DNA from: Metaruminococcus_A sp003150405 | GTDB lineage: Bacteria > Bacillota > Clostridia > Oscillospirales > Ruminococcaceae | DNA length: 64,000 bases | Direction of reading: 5' to 3' | Assembly (NCBI GenBank): GCA_902489745.1 | Contig: CABUBB010000002.1 | Span: forward strand, 186,001 to 250,000 | Shown: positions 49,992-59,401 of the stretch, one piece after another | Numbering within the stretch: position 1 is the first letter of the stretch | How the letters are laid out: each line of letters starts with the position of its first letter | The notes under the pieces: model-generated | Databases searched by the model: none | What the model was told of the DNA's origin: nothing | What the model saw: only the letters and a program-made list of their open reading frames with translations | Position numbers and translations under genes: made by a program

Positions 49992-52391
49992 TTAGCCAAT
50001 GACAATACTTGTTGTTTCAAGGCCATCAGCTCTTGCGGTGAGAACAATGTCCCCTTCGCCGGTACGTTCCAGAATAGCTAACACCCTGCCCTGGTAAGCC
50101 TTGCGGAAATCAGCGGTAAAGGATTCCTCGGTAATGGGGTTTGCATTTCCGACCGCAATCAGCTTTCCTGCGCCGGTACAGGAAAAATGGACCAGATTGT
50201 CGGCATAACTCACAAGCCTGCCATCGGCGTCTGCAATCTCTACCTGAACGTAATGCAGGTGCCGCTGTCCTTCAATCGGATATGCCGTTTCCGGCAGCAA
50301 ACGAATGGTTTTCGCCTCTCCGGCAGTGCGGAGAATCTCCTCCTCTACGGCTTTGCCGTCCTGATAAGCAACCGCTTTCAGCTCGCCGGGCTCATAGGTA
50401 ATGGTAAAGGTTGCTTTGTACTGTGCCGCATCCCCGGCTGGTTGTTTGCCGCAGGATTTACCATTGACAAACAGTTCAACTTCATCGTGAGGACTGTATA
50501 CGTCAACCTTGGTTTCCATGCCTTCACAGCCGGGAAATTCATATCCGTTTACCACCGGTTCCCATGCCCACTCTTTGAAAACCAGTTTATGGTCATTCAT
50601 TTTCGGATCATAGACGCCAATGTACGGTTTGGTGCGCAAGCCCCAGAGAATATCACGGTAATAGGACTGAGGACGTTTGACGCCGCAAATATCCAGGTCG
50701 CCGCAGTTGGCATAAAACCACGGATAAGCCCCTCCCCAGCCATTCTGCTGGTCGTATTCTACCTTGCCAATTCCGGACTCACCGAGGTAATCGAATGAAG
50801 TCCAGACAAAATCGCCAATCACATTTGGGTTTTTAACCGTTTCGGTCCAGTTCTCATACAAAGTGTGCGGGAAGGTCTCGCTTCCAACAATAACCCGATC
50901 CGGAAATTTCTTCCGGTCAAAGGCGTAACGCTTAATGAGATAGTTATAACCCACAACATCAAGCGGGGCAAAAAACGGAGCCGTTTTGTCACCAACGTAA
51001 TCATGTTCAGCGTCAATCGTATTGCCGGTGAGGTTTGCCGCCCAGTTGACGTTTTCCGCGCCGTCCTCATCCTCTTTGGGAATAAAGATCGAGTTGGACG
51101 CCTCGGTAATAAAACGGGTATCGTCCAGTGCTTTTACAAAATCCACCATTTCCTGACAGAGCGCCGCACCATTGGAGGATCCATCACGTTCGGCAACCTC
51201 ATTGCCAATCGACCACATCACAATGGAGGGGTGGTTAAAATCCCGGTCAATCATCGAACGCATATCGGTTCTCCACCACTCACGGAAGTAAAGGTGGTAG
51301 TCATGAGCCGTTTTACTCACCTGCCAACCATCAAGCGCCTCGTCAATAACCAGCATCCCAAGCTTGTCACAGGCGCGCAGGAAGGCCGGAGAAGGCGGGT
51401 TGTGAGAGCAGCGCACAGAATCATACCCCGCTTCCTTGAGCAGGCGTACGCGGCGTTCCTCCGCTTCATCAAAGCTTGCGGCACCAAGCGGGCCATGGTC
51501 GTGGTGGACACAGCCGCCTTTCATTTTCATACTCCGGCCGTTGAGGCGGAACCCATTGACGCTGTCCACCTCAATGGTACGGATTCCGAACTCGACTTCA
51601 CCACAATCGGCCACAGTGCCGTCCTCCAGCACAACCTCATAGCAGAGGGTGTAAAGGTTGGGGGAATCCACATCCCACAGCACTGGATCGGAAATCGTCA
51701 GCTCGTAATCCAACTTTGTCTCCCCGCAGACAAAGTTCGTTAAAGCAGTTTCACCGGAGGCAGAACTTTCTCCCTTGTGCAGGATCTTATAGCGTAAACG
51801 TCCCTTTACTGCAAATTCACCTCTATTGGTGATCAAAGCCATCGCCTTAACTGTTGCCTGTCCGGCGGAAACTTCCGGAGTTGTCACCTTCATATTCCAC
51901 GGCTGTACCGCCACCTTTTCTCCAACATGCAGCCAAACATGGCGGTAAATGCCCGCCCCGGAATACCAGCGGCAATTCGGTTTAGCAAGGTCATTGACAG
52001 TGACGACCAATGAATTTTTCTTCCCAATCCGGAGGTACGGCGTTAAATCAACGAGAAAGCTGGTGTATCCATACGGATGGAACGCAATTTGATTGCCGTT
52101 GAGGATGATTTCTGCATTTGAAAAAACGCCTTCAAACTCCGCTAACACCTGTTTCCCATTCCAGTCTTCGCATACAATAAATTCTTTTTTATAATAGAGC
52201 ATAGCGCTTTGTGTGTATCCTCCCGCCATACCAGAAGGATTTTGTGCATTGCGCGGCAAACCATTTATGGCGTCATGGGGAAGGTCTATCGCAGTCCAAC
52301 GACTTTCTTCAATTTGCGGCGGAAAGGGCGCAAAGGACATATATGGTCCTGAAAAATAGCGCCAGTCTTGGTCAAATAAAATTTTTTTCAT
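49992..52391 (-). CDS. Glycoside hydrolase family 2 beta-galactosidase-like enzyme
   Basis: 799 residues from MKKILFDQDWRYFSGPY (AGGAG ten bases upstream; an ATG three codons earlier is too close to the ribosome site). No signal peptide, so cytosolic. Domains: sugar-binding jelly roll (~20-165), Ig-like (~165-275), TIM barrel (~280-590), then C-terminal beta domains. The acid/base is E398 (SIGNEVAERDG) and the nucleophile E505 (IVGSETFPH). VRCSHNPPSP is another GH2 hallmark. The short DUF4982-type layout suggests a galactosidase for small oligosaccharides; specificity is inferred. Confidence 0.9.
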   Translation of the reverse strand: MKKILFDQDWRYFSGPYMSFAPFPPQIEESRWTAIDLPHDAINGLPRNAQNPSGMAGGYTQSAMLYYKKEFIVCEDWNGKQVLAEFEGVFSNAEIILNGNQIAFHPYGYTSFLVDLTPYLRIGKKNSLVVTVNDLAKPNCRWYSGAGIYRHVWLHVGEKVAVQPWNMKVTTPEVSAGQATVKAMALITNRGEFAVKGRLRYKILHKGESSASGETALTNFVCGETKLDYELTISDPVLWDVDSPNLYTLCYEVVLEDGTVADCGEVEFGIRTIEVDSVNGFRLNGRSMKMKGGCVHHDHGPLGAASFDEAEERRVRLLKEAGYDSVRCSHNPPSPAFLRACDKLGMLVIDEALDGWQVSKTAHDYHLYFREWWRTDMRSMIDRDFNHPSIVMWSIGNEVAERDGSSNGAALCQEMVDFVKALDDTRFITEASNSIFIPKEDEDGAENVNWAANLTGNTIDAEHDYVGDKTAPFFAPLDVVGYNYLIKRYAFDRKKFPDRVIVGSETFPHTLYENWTETVKNPNVIGDFVWTSFDYLGESGIGKVEYDQQNGWGGAYPWFYANCGDLDICGVKRPQSYYRDILWGLRTKPYIGVYDPKMNDHKLVFKEWAWEPVVNGYEFPGCEGMETKVDVYSPHDEVELFVNGKSCGKQPAGDAAQYKATFTITYEPGELKAVAYQDGKAVEEEILRTAGEAKTIRLLPETAYPIEGQRHLHYVQVEIADADGRLVSYADNLVHFSCTGAGKLIAVGNANPITEESFTADFRKAYQGRVLAILERTGEGDIVLTARADGLETTSIVIG

Positions 52392-52608
52392 AAGACACAT
52401 GCTCCTATTCGCTTATTTTTTCTCAAGAATAATATAATCAGTATAGCATTTCTTTATAAGATTTTCTACCAGGCCAGCGGAATTTTTGAATTTATATTAT
52501 GTATATTTTTGCACTAAAAAATGAATAAATCATGAACAAAAGAAGTGCTCGCAATCACATAATACACCTTTTTTATGGGGAAAATAAAACTGAAAGGATG
52601 TGAACCTT

Positions 52609-53022
52609 ATGTTTACAGCAAAAGGCCAAATGAGTTCCAGCCATAAAATTGAAATCGAAACATTAAAAAGGATCTTCAGCCAGGATAAAAAGTTCAGCCA
52701 AGCCATACGGGAACTGGGCTGAGAGTGGGATATTGAGCGTGTACTGGAGGCAAACGCTGCTTGTTTCATTTTATTTGGAATTCTTTTGGGGATAAAAGGC
52801 AGTTCCAAATGGATTGCGCTTAGTGCCGTTGTTTCTGTCTTTTTGCTTCATCACACGCTGTTCGGCTGGTGTCCTCCGCTCTCCTTTTTCCGTCGGATAG
52901 GTGTGCGGACAGCTGAAGAAATCAATCGTGAAAAGATGGTCTATAAAATTCTGCGTGGAGATTTTAACCATGTGGATGTTCATGACCGTCTATCGGTATA
53001 CGCTGCAGTCAAAAAGAATTAG
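52609..53022 (+). pseudogene. DUF2892 (YgaP-type) membrane protein interrupted by an in-frame TGA
   Basis: GAAAGGA precedes an ATG at 52609. After 37 codons (ending QAIRELG) the frame meets TGA at 52720-52722, then continues open to the TAG at 53020. The second half (EWDIERVLEANAACFILFGI, a second hydrophobic segment, then FGWCPPLSFFRRIGVRTAEE and KILRGDFNHV) is a recognisable DUF2892 domain with two membrane segments. No start codon follows closely enough to rescue it. One base change from TGG (Trp) explains the stop. A selenocysteine is unlikely, as no hairpin was seen right after the TGA. A sequencing error remains possible. Confidence 0.75.
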
Positions 53023-53393
53023 GTGAACGAAATAAGTCACATTCTGGTGGAAATGGTCATATTCTAATAACGGGGATAGCTTCCCCGCAAATGAAGAGAG
53101 CATCACCCTTAACGAATGCAAGAATATTCGGTGAGCCCCTTCTAAACGTATCTGCCGTACTCCACGTAACAGCAAGCAATTGCATTTCTCTGGTACGGTT
53201 GAGCAAACGCTTCGCCTATTACTCCTCCCTCTGTTCATTTTTCCGGCCAGGCGAATGCAGAACGCTGTAATCCTCCACTTCATCCCGGCAAATCCGCAAA
53301 TCACAATCCAACAATTACTCAATACCTTAACAGCAATGATTCCCCGTATTTGGAACATTGTCAGCCGTTGTACAGCAGAAATAACAGACGTAA
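53023..53393. other. Intergenic region, no gene recognised
   Basis: Both strands have short open stretches, including a minus-strand frame ending at about 53060 that reads LLAVTWSTADTFRRGSPNIL and looks protein-like, but it lacks a start, a ribosome site or a known relative. It may be a decayed gene. Confidence 0.4.
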
Positions 53394-53420
53394 AAAGGCT
53401 CCCTTTTTGGGGAGCCCTAC
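53394..53420 (-). terminator. Terminator after the hrb gene
   Basis: Minus strand GGCTCCCC, AAAAA, GGGAGCC, TTTTT. Confidence 0.8.
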
Positions 53421-53486
53421 ATAATGCATTTTCTTAAGCTGCAAAAATAAGCCTGGACAGGCCCATAATTTATTTTATCCCTAACC

Positions 53487-54131
53487 CTAGTTCAACGAAG
53501 TAAAAAATTCGGCGCTCTTCCCGCAAATGGGACATACATAATCTGCTGGAAGTGTATCAGCCTCTAAAATATACCCGCAAATAGAGCAGCGGAATCCTTT
53601 TTTAACTGGCGCTTCTGGCTGTGCAGCTTCTCCTTTATAGGATGGAGCGCTTTTCGGAGTGCCGCCCTTTTTGACTGTTTGGTAATATGCATAGGTCATT
53701 ACATCTTCATCGCTTAAAATTTCAGCGGCCAATACCTCGCCAATAAACATCACATGGGTTCCCAAATCAACCTGTTGCAACACTTTACAGCTAAAGCGGG
53801 CGGCAGCATTCTGAGTTACATAGGCAATTCCCTGTTCATCAGTTTCTGTTTGAAGCCCCTCAAACTTGTCCATATCTGCGCTGCATTTAAAGCCGAAAGT
53901 ACCAATTAAATTCATATCCGCACTCTGGGTTAATGCAACCGCAGTAAAATAGCCGGATTTTTCAATCGCCTTTTTGGTATAATTGTCTTTATTTACCGTC
54001 ACCGCGAGCTGTACAGGTTCAGCGGTAACCTGCACTACCGTATTGACAATGCACCCGCACTGTTTACCATCCAGATTGCTGGAAACAATGTAAAGCCCGT
54101 AACTGAGTTTATAAAACGCTTTTAAATCCAT
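53487..54131 (-). CDS. High-molecular-weight rubredoxin (flavin reductase-rubredoxin fusion, Hrb-like)
   Basis: 214 residues. Residues 1-150 form a flavin-reductase domain (LYIVSSNLDGKQCGCIVNTV, LAVTVNKDNYTKKAIEKSG, ARFSCKVLQQVDLGTHVMFI). A short linker leads to a rubredoxin domain (~178-214) with FRCSICGYI and YVCPICGKSAEF, the four iron cysteines. In Moorella, Hrb passes electrons from NAD(P)H to flavodiiron protein or rubrerythrin for oxygen and nitric oxide removal. That fits an obligate anaerobe. It is a single gene with its own terminator. Confidence 0.92.
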   Translation of the reverse strand: MDLKAFYKLSYGLYIVSSNLDGKQCGCIVNTVVQVTAEPVQLAVTVNKDNYTKKAIEKSGYFTAVALTQSADMNLIGTFGFKCSADMDKFEGLQTETDEQGIAYVTQNAAARFSCKVLQQVDLGTHVMFIGEVLAAEILSDEDVMTYAYYQTVKKGGTPKSAPSYKGEAAQPEAPVKKGFRCSICGYILEADTLPADYVCPICGKSAEFFTSLN

Positions 54132-54195
54132 AGAAGAATCCCCCTTTTTCTGTTACCCTTACTTTACTCCAGATTTAGAAATTAATCAAGCATTT

Positions 54196-54226
54196 ATTAA
54201 AAAAGCAGGCTGTATACAGCCTGCTT
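54196..54226 (-). terminator. Terminator after the spore-coat-like genes
   Basis: AAGCAGGCTGTA and TACAGCCTGCTT, then a T-run on the minus strand. Confidence 0.85.
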
Positions 54227-54230
54227 GAGA

Positions 54231-54503
54231 TTAAGAATTTGGGTTGGAAAATTTGGTTTTTGCCTCGTTAATTTTTTGCTGCTCAGCCGGCTGAGTCTGG
54301 TACCAGCCGCGTTTTGCCATCTCCTGAAAAACTTCATTTTGAATTTGGTGTTCATCGGCTAATATACTCATAAATTCATTGTAAACGGTCGGTGTTGAGC
54401 ATTCACCTGCAAAAATATTGTAATCGTCAGTCAAAAACTTTTGCGAAATTAAAGCGTCATTGAGAATTTCACGGTCATCAAAAGTTTGATTTTGAATTTC
54501 CAT
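54231..54503 (-). CDS. Spore coat protein, CotF-like (90 aa)
   Basis: A helical ferritin-like protein with the coat-F pattern DREILNDALISQKFLTDDYN, TVYNEFMSILADEHQIQNEVF and EMAKRGWYQTQPAEQQKINE (each quoted within limits). Such proteins are put in the coat by the mother cell or made in the forespore. It lies 14 nt after the 61-aa gene and probably shares its transcript. Confidence 0.75.
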   Translation of the reverse strand: MEIQNQTFDDREILNDALISQKFLTDDYNIFAGECSTPTVYNEFMSILADEHQIQNEVFQEMAKRGWYQTQPAEQQKINEAKTKFSNPNS

Positions 54504-54517
54504 TATCCTTATCCTCC

Positions 54518-54703
54518 TCAGTTAAGCTGATTGAGCAGTTTGTTGTAATGCGCCTGATGCATTGCGGAAATCTGCTCACATTTCTGTTTAAGCTGTGGAT
54601 CGGTACAGGCACTGGAATATAGTTTAAACTTTTTGATCATGGTTTGCTCAAGGCTGAGCTGTTCTTCAATCGCCATTAATTCTTTGGATGTAAGATTCGG
54701 CAT
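54518..54703 (-). CDS. Small spore-coat-like helical protein (61 aa)
   Basis: From MPNLTSKELMAIEEQLSLEQ with AGGAGG seven bases upstream. Two helices, ending QISAMHQAHYNKLLNQLN, typical of small coat-F-related proteins that occur beside CotF-like genes in Clostridia. A sigma-G-like promoter precedes it, supporting forespore expression. Confidence 0.7.
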   Translation of the reverse strand: MPNLTSKELMAIEEQLSLEQTMIKKFKLYSSACTDPQLKQKCEQISAMHQAHYNKLLNQLN

Positions 54704-54733
54704 GGCAAGACCTCCTAACAAAATTTCTAAAAA

Positions 54734-54763
54734 TAGTATGGGGAAAAACCATGCAAGTATACA
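54734..54763 (-). promoter_or_regulatory. Candidate sigma-G (forespore) promoter
   Basis: Minus strand: TGTATA (GnATR type), 17-bp spacer, CATACTA. It matches the Bacillus sigma-G pattern and has no sigma-A -35. It precedes the two coat-like genes. Confidence 0.5.
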
Positions 54764-54792
54764 AAAAAGGAATGGCTGCCGCCATTCCTTTT
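54763..54792 (-). terminator. Terminator after the mreB-like gene
   Basis: Minus strand AAAGGAATGGC, loop, GCCATTCCTTT, then Ts. Confidence 0.85.
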
Positions 54793-54800
54793 CATCAAAT

Positions 54801-55817
54801 TTAATGGGTGTGTAAAACTACATCCGAAAAACCTTGATTTAATACATCAAGATAATCAAAGGATTTTCCTGCGCCAATAGCCACACAATTTTGCGGTTCT
54901 TCGGCAATAACAACCCTTACACCGATTTCTTTTTCAATGAGCTTGTCCAACCCGCCAAGCAAAGAGCCGCCGCCCGTCATTACAATGCCGTTCGTATAAA
55001 TGTCCCCGACCAATTCCGGTGGTGTCCCTTCCAAAATTTCTTTAATGGCGCCAATAATGGTCATAGCGTGCTCATGGATAACTGGATAGACATCCGCCTG
55101 AGATATGGTAAGCTTTTCCGGAAGCCCCCGGAGCAGGTTGCGCCCTTTCACGTCAATTTTGACATTTGGATTGCCCTCATATGCATTGGCAATCTGAATT
55201 TTAATGGATTCTGCCATTCGCTCCCCAATGAGAATTTTATATTCATTTCGCACATAATCAATAATTGCTTGGTCAAAAGTCTGACCGGCACATTTTACCG
55301 ACCTTGACGATACAATTCCGCTTAGTGAAATAACAGCGATGTCCGTTGTACCGCCGCCAATATCAACAATAAAGACGCCGTTCGCCTCAGCGATATCAAT
55401 TCCTGCGCCGATTGCCGCTGCAATAGGTTCTTCTACCAGATAGACTTTTCGTGCGCCTGCTTTGACAGCAGCATCAACCACCGCATCCGCTTCAACCTTA
55501 GTTGTGGAAGACGGAATACAAATAGAAATCCGTGGTTTTATCATTAAGGTCCCGCAAATACGCCGGATATATTCACGGATCATATACTCGGTCAATATAT
55601 GATTGGATATGACACCGTCTTTTAAGGGTCGCTCCGCAATAATATAGCTCGGTGTTTTACCAATCATTTCAAACGCTTTTTCACCGACCGCCAACACTTC
55701 ATCCTTACGTATATCAACTGCAACAACCGAAGGCTCAGATAGCACAATACCACGGTTTCCCAAATAAATTATAATCGACGTCGTACCAAGGTCGATTCCA
55801 ATATCTAAACCTGACAT
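54801..55817 (-). CDS. Rod-shape actin homologue MreB/Mbl family
   Basis: 338 residues from MSGLDIGIDLGTTSIIIYLG with GGAGG seven bases upstream. The actin-fold motifs are phosphate 1 DLGTTSIIIY, VEEPIAAAIGAGIDI and phosphate 2 VDIGGGTTDIAVISL, with adenosine-site MTGGGSLLGGLDKL. It forms membrane-bound filaments guiding wall synthesis. The neighbours comF and recD2, rather than mreC/mreD, suggest the extra Mbl/MreBH-type copy, not the main mreB. It probably belongs to the recD2-comF transcript (gap 71 nt). Confidence 0.9.
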   Translation of the reverse strand: MSGLDIGIDLGTTSIIIYLGNRGIVLSEPSVVAVDIRKDEVLAVGEKAFEMIGKTPSYIIAERPLKDGVISNHILTEYMIREYIRRICGTLMIKPRISICIPSSTTKVEADAVVDAAVKAGARKVYLVEEPIAAAIGAGIDIAEANGVFIVDIGGGTTDIAVISLSGIVSSRSVKCAGQTFDQAIIDYVRNEYKILIGERMAESIKIQIANAYEGNPNVKIDVKGRNLLRGLPEKLTISQADVYPVIHEHAMTIIGAIKEILEGTPPELVGDIYTNGIVMTGGGSLLGGLDKLIEKEIGVRVVIAEEPQNCVAIGAGKSFDYLDVLNQGFSDVVLHTH

Positions 55818-55888
55818 ATTACAGCCTCCGTTTTCCTGAAATCTCAAATTATACCCATTATATGTTATTCTTCCAAATATTTCAACCA

Positions 55889-56581
55889 TTATTGCGTTGA
55901 AGCGAAGCTGATCCCATCAACGATTTTGACCCCCGACTCCTTTAAAACCTTGGCACAAGCCTCCATTGTCATTCCAGTGGTACAGACATCATCACACAAA
56001 AGAAGGCATTTGCCAACCAGCTTTTCTGGTCTTTTTACCGTATATGCCTCTTTCAAGTTTTCTTTTCGTTCTTCCAGTGTCAGCAAATGCTGAAGTTCGG
56101 TTTTCTTTACTTTCACAAGCCCCTTTTCCAAAAGCGGGATGCCGGTCAGTCTGCCGAGTTCTTTTGCAAGCTCCCGTGCTTGATTATAACCCCGTTCCCG
56201 GTATTTTGCCCGTTCCATCGGTACATAAACAATAAAATCATAACGAGCGGCGCCGCAAGAATAGAAACAGGCGGACATAAATCCAGCAAGCGGCTTGGCA
56301 TATTCCGAATGACCGTCAAACTTAAACCGGTGAATTGCCCTTTTACTGAGTGTATCATATGGGAATGGAGCCATTAAATGGTCAACCGCTGAAAAACGTT
56401 CACAAATGCATTGGCGTTTACCGCACTTGGGGCAGCAATCTTGGAGCGGAGAAAGGCATGAACGACAATCATCACAGCAATCCTGACGAAATGAAATCAC
56501 TTTTCCGCAAAAGGGACAAGTGACCGGAAAGAACTGCTCCAATATCATTTCTTTTAGATTGAACAGAGTTTTGTGTTTCAT
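55889..56581 (-). CDS. comF: ComF family competence / phosphoribosyltransferase-like protein
   Basis: About 230 residues from MKHKTLFNLKEMILEQFFPV. An N-terminal zinc-binding part holds CPFCGK, CCDDC and CCPKCGKRQCIC (about residues 20-60). A type I phosphoribosyltransferase domain follows, with YVPMERAKYRERGYNQA and the PRPP loop LLCDDVCTTGMTMEA. ComFC takes part in handling incoming single-stranded DNA in competence. It lies 13 nt after recD2; no comFA partner is adjacent. Confidence 0.9.
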   Translation of the reverse strand: MKHKTLFNLKEMILEQFFPVTCPFCGKVISFRQDCCDDCRSCLSPLQDCCPKCGKRQCICERFSAVDHLMAPFPYDTLSKRAIHRFKFDGHSEYAKPLAGFMSACFYSCGAARYDFIVYVPMERAKYRERGYNQARELAKELGRLTGIPLLEKGLVKVKKTELQHLLTLEERKENLKEAYTVKRPEKLVGKCLLLCDDVCTTGMTMEACAKVLKESGVKIVDGISFASTQ

Positions 56582-56594
56582 TTTTATAAAATCC

Positions 56595-58811
56595 TTAAAA
56601 CGAATCCTGCGGAAGCGCATAATTTTGGAGCCAGTACTTTAAACCAGTGTAACGTAGCATTTTCCGGTTGTTTTGGACCATATAGGCGAGCCGTTCCTTG
56701 GAACCAACAATAATAAGCAGCTGTTTTGCACGGGTCACCGCAGTATAAAGCAGGTTGCGGAAATACAGTTTATCAAAACCTCCCAATACCGGAATAACAA
56801 CCGCATTAAATTCGCTGCCTTGGCTCTTGTGCACCGTAACGGCATATGCCAGTTCTAAATCCTCTGCCATTTCAACAGTGCAGCTTACAATCCGACCGTC
56901 AAAATCGACTAAGATATAACCGTTATGAGTATCAATGGCGAAAATAGTTCCAATGTCGCCATTGTAAATACCGACGCCCTTTTCATCGCCGCGCACCCAG
57001 GGCAGATCATAATTGTTGCGTACCTGCATCACTTTGTCCCCCTCGCGGAAGAGGTATTTCCCAACACGAACCTGATGCTTTTCCTTTGCCTCCGGATTGA
57101 TTAACATTTGCAGGCGGGTATTGAGCATTTCAGTCCCCAATTCCCCTTTTCTGCTTGGACAAAGCACCTGAATATCCTTCACTGGCGAATAATCATAACT
57201 GCGTGGTAAACGCTCGCAAACAAGCTGAACCACTGTATCAGCGGCCTGTCCGACATTTTCACGGGAAAGAAAAAAGAAATCATTGTCCTTGCGGGATAAA
57301 TCCGGCAGCTCCCCTCGAACAATATCATGCGCATTGGTGACAATCAGACTCTGTGCGGCCTGCCGGAAAATTTCTTTCAGCGTTACAATGGTTACGCACT
57401 CGCTGTCGATTAAATCTCTGAGAATATTTCCTGCCCCTACGGACGGGAGCTGGTCCGAGTCCCCTACCAAAATGAGTTTGCAGTCGGGTTTTGCGGCACG
57501 GAGCAATGCTTCAAACAACAGAGTATCCACCATAGACATTTCGTCAATAACAATAACGTCGCATTCCAGTTTGTTGGAATCATTCCGGGCAAATTTCAAA
57601 TGCCCGTCCGTGGAGTATTCTACCTCCAACAGCCGATGAATGGTCTTGGCCTCCCGCCCTGTTACATCGGACATTCGCTTGGCTGCACGGCCGGTTGGCG
57701 CGGCAAGAAAGACGTTTTTCTGCTGCTCCTCCAAAATGTCAATCATACCGTTGAGCGTGGTTGTCTTACCGGTGCCGGGGCCGCCGGTGAGAATCATAAT
57801 ATTTTCACATAACGCTGCACGGATTGCGGTTCTTTGCAAAGTTTCATAGATCATGCCCAGCCGCCGTTCCTCTGCATCAATAAGCTGGTCAGCGTTTTCC
57901 GGCTCAAATACCAACTCTCCCACCATTTCAGCAATGCGGGAGGCTATATAATTTTCCGCAACAAATAAATCCGGGAGATAGTAATAAGGCTGGCCCCGCT
58001 CAACCTCAATAAGGCTTTCATCGGCCGCCATCCGCTCAATGCAGGACTGCACGACATCGGCTTCTACTGCAAGCAGCGGAACTGCCGCAGACAGCAATTT
58101 TTTTAGTGGCAGGCAGGTGTGCCCATTGTTGAGGTTTTGGGATAGAACATAGCGGATAGCTGCCCGAATGCGGTTTTCATCTTCCAGGTCAATATCATAA
58201 GTTTTGGCAATTAAATCCGGGACTTCAAAAGAAAGACCAATTTCTTCCTCGCAAAGAATATATGGGTTCGCAGTAATCATTTGAACGGCATTCGGCCCCC
58301 ATATTTTCCAAACCTTTACGGCACAAACCGGCGTGATAGAAAATTTCGCAAGAAACAACATGACCCGGCGTACGCCAAAAACGTGCTTAAATTCCTCCGC
58401 AAGTGCCTCTGCCTTTTTTGGTGAGATCCCCTTTACCTGCGCCAGGCATGACGGATCGTTTTCAATTCGCTCTAAGGTTTCATCGCCAAATTTATCCACA
58501 ATACGGCGTGCAAGGGCCGGGCCAATGCCTTTAATACTCCCGGAAGCCAGATAACGCATAATTGCTCCCGCAGTCGCTGGAAGCTTTCGATCAAAAGCCT
58601 CTGCCTTAAATTGATGTCCATAGGTGGGGTGGGTCGAAAAACGGCCTATGACATGCAACTCTTCCCCCACTTCGACCGAAGCAAGGGGGCCTACGACACA
58701 GATCAATTCGTCGGACACGCCAAGGTTGATCACCGCAAACCCATTGTCTGGGTTGCGGTAAACAACATCCTCAACCGAGCCTTGTATTTCTTCAAATTCT
58801 TGTTCCTGCAT
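56595..58811 (-). CDS. recD2: RecD2-family ATP-dependent DNA helicase
   Basis: 738 residues. An N-terminal OB-like extension (EIQGSVEDVVYRNPDNGFAV) leads to helix-hairpin-helix repeats (GIGPALARRIVDKFG, KGISPKKAEALAEEF). The SF1B helicase core has Walker A LTGGPGTGKTTTLNGM, Walker B VIVIDEMSMVD, DSDQLPSVGAGNIL and a C-terminal SH3/UvrD-C part with TVHKSQGSEF. It unwinds 5'-3' without RecBC partners and protects replication forks in Bacillus. It heads the recD2-comF-mreB set, 50 nt after a small hypothetical gene. Confidence 0.95.
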   Translation of the reverse strand: MQEQEFEEIQGSVEDVVYRNPDNGFAVINLGVSDELICVVGPLASVEVGEELHVIGRFSTHPTYGHQFKAEAFDRKLPATAGAIMRYLASGSIKGIGPALARRIVDKFGDETLERIENDPSCLAQVKGISPKKAEALAEEFKHVFGVRRVMLFLAKFSITPVCAVKVWKIWGPNAVQMITANPYILCEEEIGLSFEVPDLIAKTYDIDLEDENRIRAAIRYVLSQNLNNGHTCLPLKKLLSAAVPLLAVEADVVQSCIERMAADESLIEVERGQPYYYLPDLFVAENYIASRIAEMVGELVFEPENADQLIDAEERRLGMIYETLQRTAIRAALCENIMILTGGPGTGKTTTLNGMIDILEEQQKNVFLAAPTGRAAKRMSDVTGREAKTIHRLLEVEYSTDGHLKFARNDSNKLECDVIVIDEMSMVDTLLFEALLRAAKPDCKLILVGDSDQLPSVGAGNILRDLIDSECVTIVTLKEIFRQAAQSLIVTNAHDIVRGELPDLSRKDNDFFFLSRENVGQAADTVVQLVCERLPRSYDYSPVKDIQVLCPSRKGELGTEMLNTRLQMLINPEAKEKHQVRVGKYLFREGDKVMQVRNNYDLPWVRGDEKGVGIYNGDIGTIFAIDTHNGYILVDFDGRIVSCTVEMAEDLELAYAVTVHKSQGSEFNAVVIPVLGGFDKLYFRNLLYTAVTRAKQLLIIVGSKERLAYMVQNNRKMLRYTGLKYWLQNYALPQDSF

Positions 58812-58861
58812 GTTTTATGTACCACCACTGTTTTATATATTAAATTATAGTATAAACGTTC

Positions 58862-59212
58862 TTACTTTGCAAATAAAATCCGTTCAGCCAGTACAGAATC
58901 AACGGAATAAGGGTTGCAAAAAATTATAGTTTCCTCTGAACACAGCATTTTGCAAAGGTCTTTTGTTTCTTCATCCAAGCCATTATCTAGCAATATAATT
59001 TCTGTATTCCGAGATTTGTCCGACCAGGCTTGTTCTGATAGAACGGAGCGTACAATTTGCTCAAGGTTCTCTACATGCCCTGTTAACGGTAGGACAATAA
59101 TTTCTATCCGTTTTGCACGTTGGTCGAAAAATGCGCGCCCCACCTGACGGATAACATCAACTAGCCCCCATACTGCCAAAAAAACAATCGGAATTGCAGC
59201 GAGATACGTCAC
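58862..59212 (-). CDS. Hypothetical protein with one N-terminal membrane segment
   Basis: 116 residues from a GTG (Met-Thr-Tyr-Leu-Ala-Ala) with AAGGCGG eight bases upstream; a TTG 18 codons earlier is possible. A hydrophobic segment (TYLAAIPIVFLAVWGLVDVI) is followed by a soluble alpha/beta part: EIIVLPLTGHVENLEQIVRS, then EIILLDNGLDEETKDLCKML. It resembles a glycosyltransferase-like nucleotide fold start (IILLDNGLDEET) but is too short to be an enzyme. Not recognised. Confidence 0.6.
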   Translation of the reverse strand: MTYLAAIPIVFLAVWGLVDVIRQVGRAFFDQRAKRIEIIVLPLTGHVENLEQIVRSVLSEQAWSDKSRNTEIILLDNGLDEETKDLCKMLCSEETIIFCNPYSVDSVLAERILFAK

Positions 59213-59401
59213 AGTATACACCGCCTTTACTTCAGTTTTAATACCGATCTGCTTTATCTTATGCAATCAGTTCCTGCACAGTTCCTTTATGGGGATTTTC
59301 GATCAGGACAACAATATCCCGAAGAATGACTATTGTCCTATACCGAATGCTCAGCTTAAAAACTCTGGATTATGCACCGTTTATGCGATTATATCCGTCA
59401 A

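Noticed and set aside
52711..52735. TGA in the DUF2892 gene as selenocysteine
   Set aside because: No obvious hairpin directly after the codon and no known selenoprotein family; a Trp-to-stop change is simpler.
52530..52808. Minus-strand 92-aa frame
   Set aside because: It is antisense to the interrupted DUF2892 gene, whose plus-strand translation is clearly the real one.
52990..53358. Minus-strand 122-aa frame as a possible gene
   Set aside because: Composition is not protein-like throughout, there is no start signal, and it overlaps the end of the DUF2892 gene.
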